The position numbers and the translations under genes were made by a program. From the NCBI GenBank assembly GCA_907163375.1, contig CAJQUW010005533.1:87001-151000 (forward strand): DNA of 64,000 bases, read 5' to 3'. Below the pieces are notes generated by a model. The model was not told where the DNA came from and searched no databases. It saw only the letters and a program-made list of their open reading frames with translations. Origin of the DNA: Prostheceraeus crozeri. Lineage: Eukaryota; Platyhelminthes; Polycladida; Euryleptidae. Shown here in pieces: positions 61,401-64,000 of this stretch (position 1 is the stretch's first letter; each line of letters starts with the position of its first letter).

Positions 61401-62744
61401 TTAAAGCTCTGTTTTCTGTAATTCATTTTGATAAAAACGACCTCTGATATCCTCATTATCTAAATCTTTAATTTCATAAGTAATCGGATAAGTTTTATTT
61501 ATTTTGCAAACTTCAAATATTTCTTTAGTCCAATAGCCAACAAAGCCTTTTTCAAATTTGTTCTTATATTTAAATATTCTAACTCTATCTCCAATTTTAA
61601 ATTTCGGCTTAAGTTTCTGCAAATTCGGATTACTCTCATTCAAATTATTATTCTCGAATATTTTCTTTCGTATCAAATCAGGGTCGTCAGAAGCATTCTT
61701 TGGAGTTTCTTCAATACCAGAATGAACTTTATTATTGTACTCTTCCACAATTCCTGGTAATATTTTTAACCATTTCTGATTTCCTTGCTGAGTAAATTTC
61801 TTGAAAATTTTATTTTTTAACGTCCGATTGAATCTTTCTATCACTACGGCCTTCCCAGCGTTTTCAGTTGAATAAACAGTTTCAAATAGTGGCTGAACGT
61901 TTCGGTTATAAAATTCCGACCCTTTATCAACAAACAATTTTTTTGGCTTTCTATTACTTTCTTTAAAGATTTCTTCAAACGCATATTTAACTGAAAGACC
62001 ACTTTTATTTTTTAAAGGCTTTACCCAAGCATATCGTGTATATAAATCTATAACGGTCAATGCGTATTTGTAGTCCCTTTCATTCGGCATATGAATAAGA
62101 TCAGCACTCCAAATATCATCTTTATTAAATACTTTTACTTTTAATAAATATTTAGGCTTTCTATATTCTTTATGAATTTCAGATGCATAAACGTCTGAAT
62201 TATGATTTCGAGCGTTGCTCTCAGACAGCTTTGCTGTCGTTTCATTTAAACCCTGACCGAATAATATTTTAGCTTGTAAAGCTTTCTTAACAAACATTCT
62301 TTCAATTCTTTCTCTAAATGTAGGATTTTGAATACTATCTAATTCTTGTATCATTTTCTTATCTGCTTCATGTCGAGAACTTAGATCATGATTTCGATAA
62401 GCTAAATCATGCCTGTAAGCTGCGGCATCTACTCTATTTATTGGTTCTTCACCTGGTTTCGGATTATTATTCTCATCTAGTCTTATATCTAATCGAGTTC
62501 CTGGCCCAGTATATGAATGACCAGGAAGATGTTTTTCTTTCGAATATTTACTCCAAATAAATCCAGGAAAGTTTTCTAATGTTTTTTGTATATCACCACC
62601 GTAGGTAGTAACCAAACTTTGTTTATCGTCGTTACCTTCATAAATTTTACAGTTTGAGTTTTTATTTTTGTTTAATAGATAATTCAATAAATCTAAATTA
62701 GAAATTTTTAATTTAATTAAATTTTCGGAATTTTTAGTATTCAT
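61401..62744 (-). CDS. Phospholipase A2-integrase fusion protein
   Basis: 447 residues in one intact frame. Residues 74-130 carry a parvovirus-type PLA2 signature: a calcium-loop motif YTGPGTRLD (78-86) and the catalytic helix VDAAAYRHDLAY (105-116) with H112-D113, followed by D128. The integrase core follows: D215 in WSADLIHM, D273 in FVDKGSEFYN and E303 in IERFNRTLKN, then a C-terminal SH3/chromo-like tail (about 378-447, FKIGDRVRIFKYKNKFEKGF). The integrase would insert the element's DNA into host chromosomes. PLA2 domains of this kind in parvovirus capsids help particles leave endosomes. Both catalytic sets look complete. A single fused chain is what the sequence shows; processing into two proteins, for example by the protease, is possible. 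Confidence 0.9.
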   Translation of the reverse strand: MNTKNSENLIKLKISNLDLLNYLLNKNKNSNCKIYEGNDDKQSLVTTYGGDIQKTLENFPGFIWSKYSKEKHLPGHSYTGPGTRLDIRLDENNNPKPGEEPINRVDAAAYRHDLAYRNHDLSSRHEADKKMIQELDSIQNPTFRERIERMFVKKALQAKILFGQGLNETTAKLSESNARNHNSDVYASEIHKEYRKPKYLLKVKVFNKDDIWSADLIHMPNERDYKYALTVIDLYTRYAWVKPLKNKSGLSVKYAFEEIFKESNRKPKKLFVDKGSEFYNRNVQPLFETVYSTENAGKAVVIERFNRTLKNKIFKKFTQQGNQKWLKILPGIVEEYNNKVHSGIEETPKNASDDPDLIRKKIFENNNLNESNPNLQKLKPKFKIGDRVRIFKYKNKFEKGFVGYWTKEIFEVCKINKTYPITYEIKDLDNEDIRGRFYQNELQKTEL

Positions 62745-62749
62745 TTTAA

Positions 62750-62862
62750 AAGATAAAAAAAAAATTAAGAAGATAAAAAAAATTAAGAAGATAAAAAAAA
62801 TTAAGAAGATAAAAAAAATTAAGAAGATAAAAAAAAATTAAGAAGATAAAAAAAAATTGTTT
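62750..62862. repeat. AT-rich tandem repeat, about 20-bp unit
   Basis: AAAAGATAAAAAAAATTAAG-like units run about five and a half times between the integrase start and the hydrophobic-protein stop. On the - strand this is the 5' leader of the integrase gene. Confidence 0.9.
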
Positions 62863-62893
62863 TACCGAAAAAGAAACAAAGGTCCTGAGGTTA

Positions 62894-63313
62894 TTACCGA
62901 ATCATACTAGGACTTAGATATATTCCAGAACCATCTTTAGTTTCTTTAATTTCAATTAAATCATCAACATTGTGGAGAATATTTTTAAGAACTCGTTTTC
63001 CTTCATCAACTAATTTTAATTTACTAATAAAATTATCTACTACTCCTTTTCCTTCGGGCGAAGCCCTAGAAGACATCTCCGATGTTCCATGAACCGATGT
63101 CCCTTCACCCCTAGCAACTTTCTCTAACTCCCTATTATGACGTTTTTGTTCTTCTAATGCTGCCTTCTCTGATTTATTTTTATTTACTGCTTGGACAATA
63201 CCAGCTGTTCCACCTGCAACACTTCCTGCTGCAGCTATGCCTCCTATTATTAGTGGAATTAATGGGAGAATCCCACCATTCTTTTCTTCTTGTAATTTAA
63301 TATTCTCTATCAT
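62894..63313 (-). CDS. Small hydrophobic virion-type protein (pX/pVI-like candidate)
   Basis: 139 residues, intact. A Gly/Ala-rich hydrophobic segment at about 13-43 (GGILPLIPLIIGGIAAAGSV, then AGGTAGIVQAV) is followed by a charged coiled-coil-like stretch (NKSEKAALEEQKRHNRELEK) and an amphipathic C-terminal part. Polintons and adintoviruses often encode small proteins with such an N-terminal hydrophobic block, thought to be core or membrane-active minor virion components. Residues around GTSEMSSRASPEG are encoded by the hairpin block shared with 58842-58875. The gene is followed on the same strand by the integrase and preceded by a 37-codon ORF. Confidence 0.65.
   Translation of the reverse strand: MIENIKLQEEKNGGILPLIPLIIGGIAAAGSVAGGTAGIVQAVNKNKSEKAALEEQKRHNRELEKVARGEGTSVHGTSEMSSRASPEGKGVVDNFISKLKLVDEGKRVLKNILHNVDDLIEIKETKDGSGIYLSPSMIR
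63052..63090. repeat. Hairpin block inside a gene (copy of 58842-58875)
   Basis: GGGC-GAA-GCCC at 63056-63066 is followed by ACATC-TCC-GATGT at 63073-63085. Read on the - strand it matches 58842-58875 at most positions, and both encode GTSEMSSRASP in one frame. It is markedly GC-richer than its surroundings. Confidence 0.7.
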
Positions 63314-63321
63314 TGGTTTAC

Positions 63322-63435
63322 TTATGTAATACTTTTTTTATTAATCGTAATAGTTTTAGGGGTATTTTTGTCAACAATATTACGTAATTTTAATTCAACA
63401 GTTTTATTATTAATATTACTTTTCGCTTGCGACAT
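63322..63435 (-). CDS. 37-aa basic peptide ORF
   Basis: An ORF from ATG at 63433-63435 to TAA at 63322-63324, below the usual length cut-off. The peptide begins MSQAKSNINNKTVELKLRNI and is rich in Lys and Asn (NTPKTITINKKSIT at the end). It ends 8 bases before the hydrophobic-protein start, on the same strand and in a different frame. The tandem 60-bp repeat upstream would be its leader. Its position fits a real small gene, for example a basic core peptide, but I know no match. Confidence 0.35.
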   Translation of the reverse strand: MSQAKSNINNKTVELKLRNIVDKNTPKTITINKKSIT

Positions 63436-63441
63436 TTTTAA

Positions 63442-63565
63442 TAAAAAATTTTAAGTTAAGAATTTAAAGTTATCAAAAAATTTAAATCTATTCTAGTTAT
63501 GAAAAATTTTTAGTTAAGAAATTTTAAGTTATCAAAAAATTTAAATCTATTCTAGTTATGAAAAA
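63442..63565. repeat. Two tandem copies of a 60-bp AT-rich unit
   Basis: AAAAATTTTAAGTTAAGAAT, TTAAAGTTATCAAAAAATTT and AAATCTATTCTAGTTATGA occur twice in a row (from about 63444 and 63503). They lie between the capsid gene and the small - strand ORFs, where a late promoter would be expected. Confidence 0.85.
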
Positions 63566-63582
63566 ATTTTAATTAACCTATC

Positions 63583-63616
63583 GGAGCGAAGCTCCTCTGG
63601 CTTTAGCGCTTTAGCC
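63583..63616. terminator. Hairpins at the capsid gene 3' end
   Basis: GGAGC-GAA-GCTCC (63583-63595) is a perfect hairpin just past the capsid stop codon. GGCTTTAGCGCTTTAGCC (63599-63616) overlaps the stop codon itself. Position suggests a transcript-end signal; this is inferred only. Confidence 0.35.
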
Positions 63617-64000
63617 GATCCTAACCATCTTTCCATTAAGAATTTCAATAGAATATTTTGCATCTTCTAGCAATAAACCATAAGCCATCAATGAAGTTGT
63701 GGAATCTTTCTTTTCAATATTAATTGTTACATCACAACCATTTTTAATAATATCTTCAGATTGTGCACTTAAATCGAAACAGAAAATTGGATATAAATGT
63801 CTCCAATCTCCAGGAGTTAATTGTGGTTCAACTCCAAATTCTATACAAAGATTTCTATAAGAATCATATCCTTCCATAAATTGATTATTGGTATCATCGA
63901 ATCTTAATGGATCAATTGGATATCGAGTTTGATTTAATGAAACTTGTAAACTTCGAATTGTATTAATATGGAAGATATTATTGTTCTTATCAAAACTTGG
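63611..64000 (-). CDS. Capsid protein, C-terminal 129 residues (partial)
   Basis: The frame is open from the window end to TAA at 63611-63613. It contains RSLQVSLNQTRYPIDPLRFD, then YDSYRNLCIEFG...LTPGDWRHLYPIFCFDLSAQ and ends NGKMVRIG. I recognise this as the end of the widespread Polinton capsid family often labelled F54H12.2-like; I think it is the major, hexon-type double-jelly-roll protein, but penton-type cannot be excluded from the C-terminus alone. It would form the virion shell and may be a partner of the protease encoded nearby. The N-terminal part lies beyond 64,000. Confidence 0.75.
   Translation of the reverse strand, partial: PSFDKNNNIFHINTIRSLQVSLNQTRYPIDPLRFDDTNNQFMEGYDSYRNLCIEFGVEPQLTPGDWRHLYPIFCFDLSAQSEDIIKNGCDVTINIEKKDSTTSLMAYGLLLEDAKYSIEILNGKMVRIG

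Larger units (their letters stand above)
58350..64000. mobile_element. Polinton/Maverick or adintovirus-like element (partial)
   Basis: The segment combines an adenain-like protease, a retroviral-type integrase, a small hydrophobic virion-type protein and a capsid protein. That set is specific to Polintons and the related adintoviruses, integrated double-stranded DNA elements that can encode virions. The element is more AT-rich than the host sequence, and its genes lie on both strands with short spacers. The left boundary is placed near 58350, where AGACCGTTCC begins a repeat family found only inside the element; Polinton ends usually begin AG. The right part, with PolB and ATPase expected, is outside the window. 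All ORFs seen are intact. Confidence 0.9.

Noticed and set aside
1-64000. CRISPR arrays, bacterial operons, rRNA
   Set aside because: Tandem repeats here lack unique spacers of equal size, and spliced PDE4 exons show a eukaryotic chromosome; no rRNA-like sequence was seen.

Overview
The window is animal nuclear DNA: AT-rich, with long introns, many transposon remnants, and canonical GT-AG splice sites around conserved exons. The only host gene I can support is a cAMP-specific phosphodiesterase of the PDE4 family on the + strand. Frequent TAGGCCTA-type motifs, Penelope-like elements and the mix of repeats would suit a marine invertebrate, perhaps an echinoderm. That is a weak guess, and nothing here fixes the species.

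Layout. 1-17,767: no convincing exon. It holds AATTG-palindrome repeats, a TTAA-type and a TA-type MITE, a minisatellite at 7.18-7.83 kb, a LINE relic, a Penelope-like GIY-YIG relic and a tRNA-derived SINE. 17,768-48,581: eight in-phase PDE4 exons (455 codons plus stop), running from the end of UCR2 through the whole catalytic domain. The 13-kb second intron carries a 5'-truncated Penelope-like element between 15-bp direct repeats, a non-autonomous hAT element with a perfect 8-bp target duplication, a DD41D mariner-type element with perfect 25-bp inverted repeats, LINE 3' ends and SINEs. 48,582-58,349: intergenic, with a decayed Gypsy retrotransposon on the - strand (RT, RNase H, integrase tail). 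Its RNase H region was split by a Tc1-type DD34E element, itself now broken.

58,350-64,000 (cut by the window end): one end of a Polinton/Maverick or adintovirus-like element. It has a repeat-rich probable terminus, a small membrane protein, an unrecognised 196-aa protein, an adenain-like cysteine protease, an integrase whose N-terminal part carries a parvovirus-type phospholipase A2 signature in the same reading frame, a small hydrophobic virion-type protein and the C-terminal part of a capsid protein. The ORFs seen are uninterrupted, so the insertion looks young. DNA polymerase B and the packaging ATPase, usual in this class, must lie beyond the window if present.

The most interesting observation is the PLA2-integrase fusion together with GAA/TTC-triloop hairpins scattered through the viral element. 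One hairpin block recurs with nearly the same sequence in a non-coding position and inside a coding sequence.
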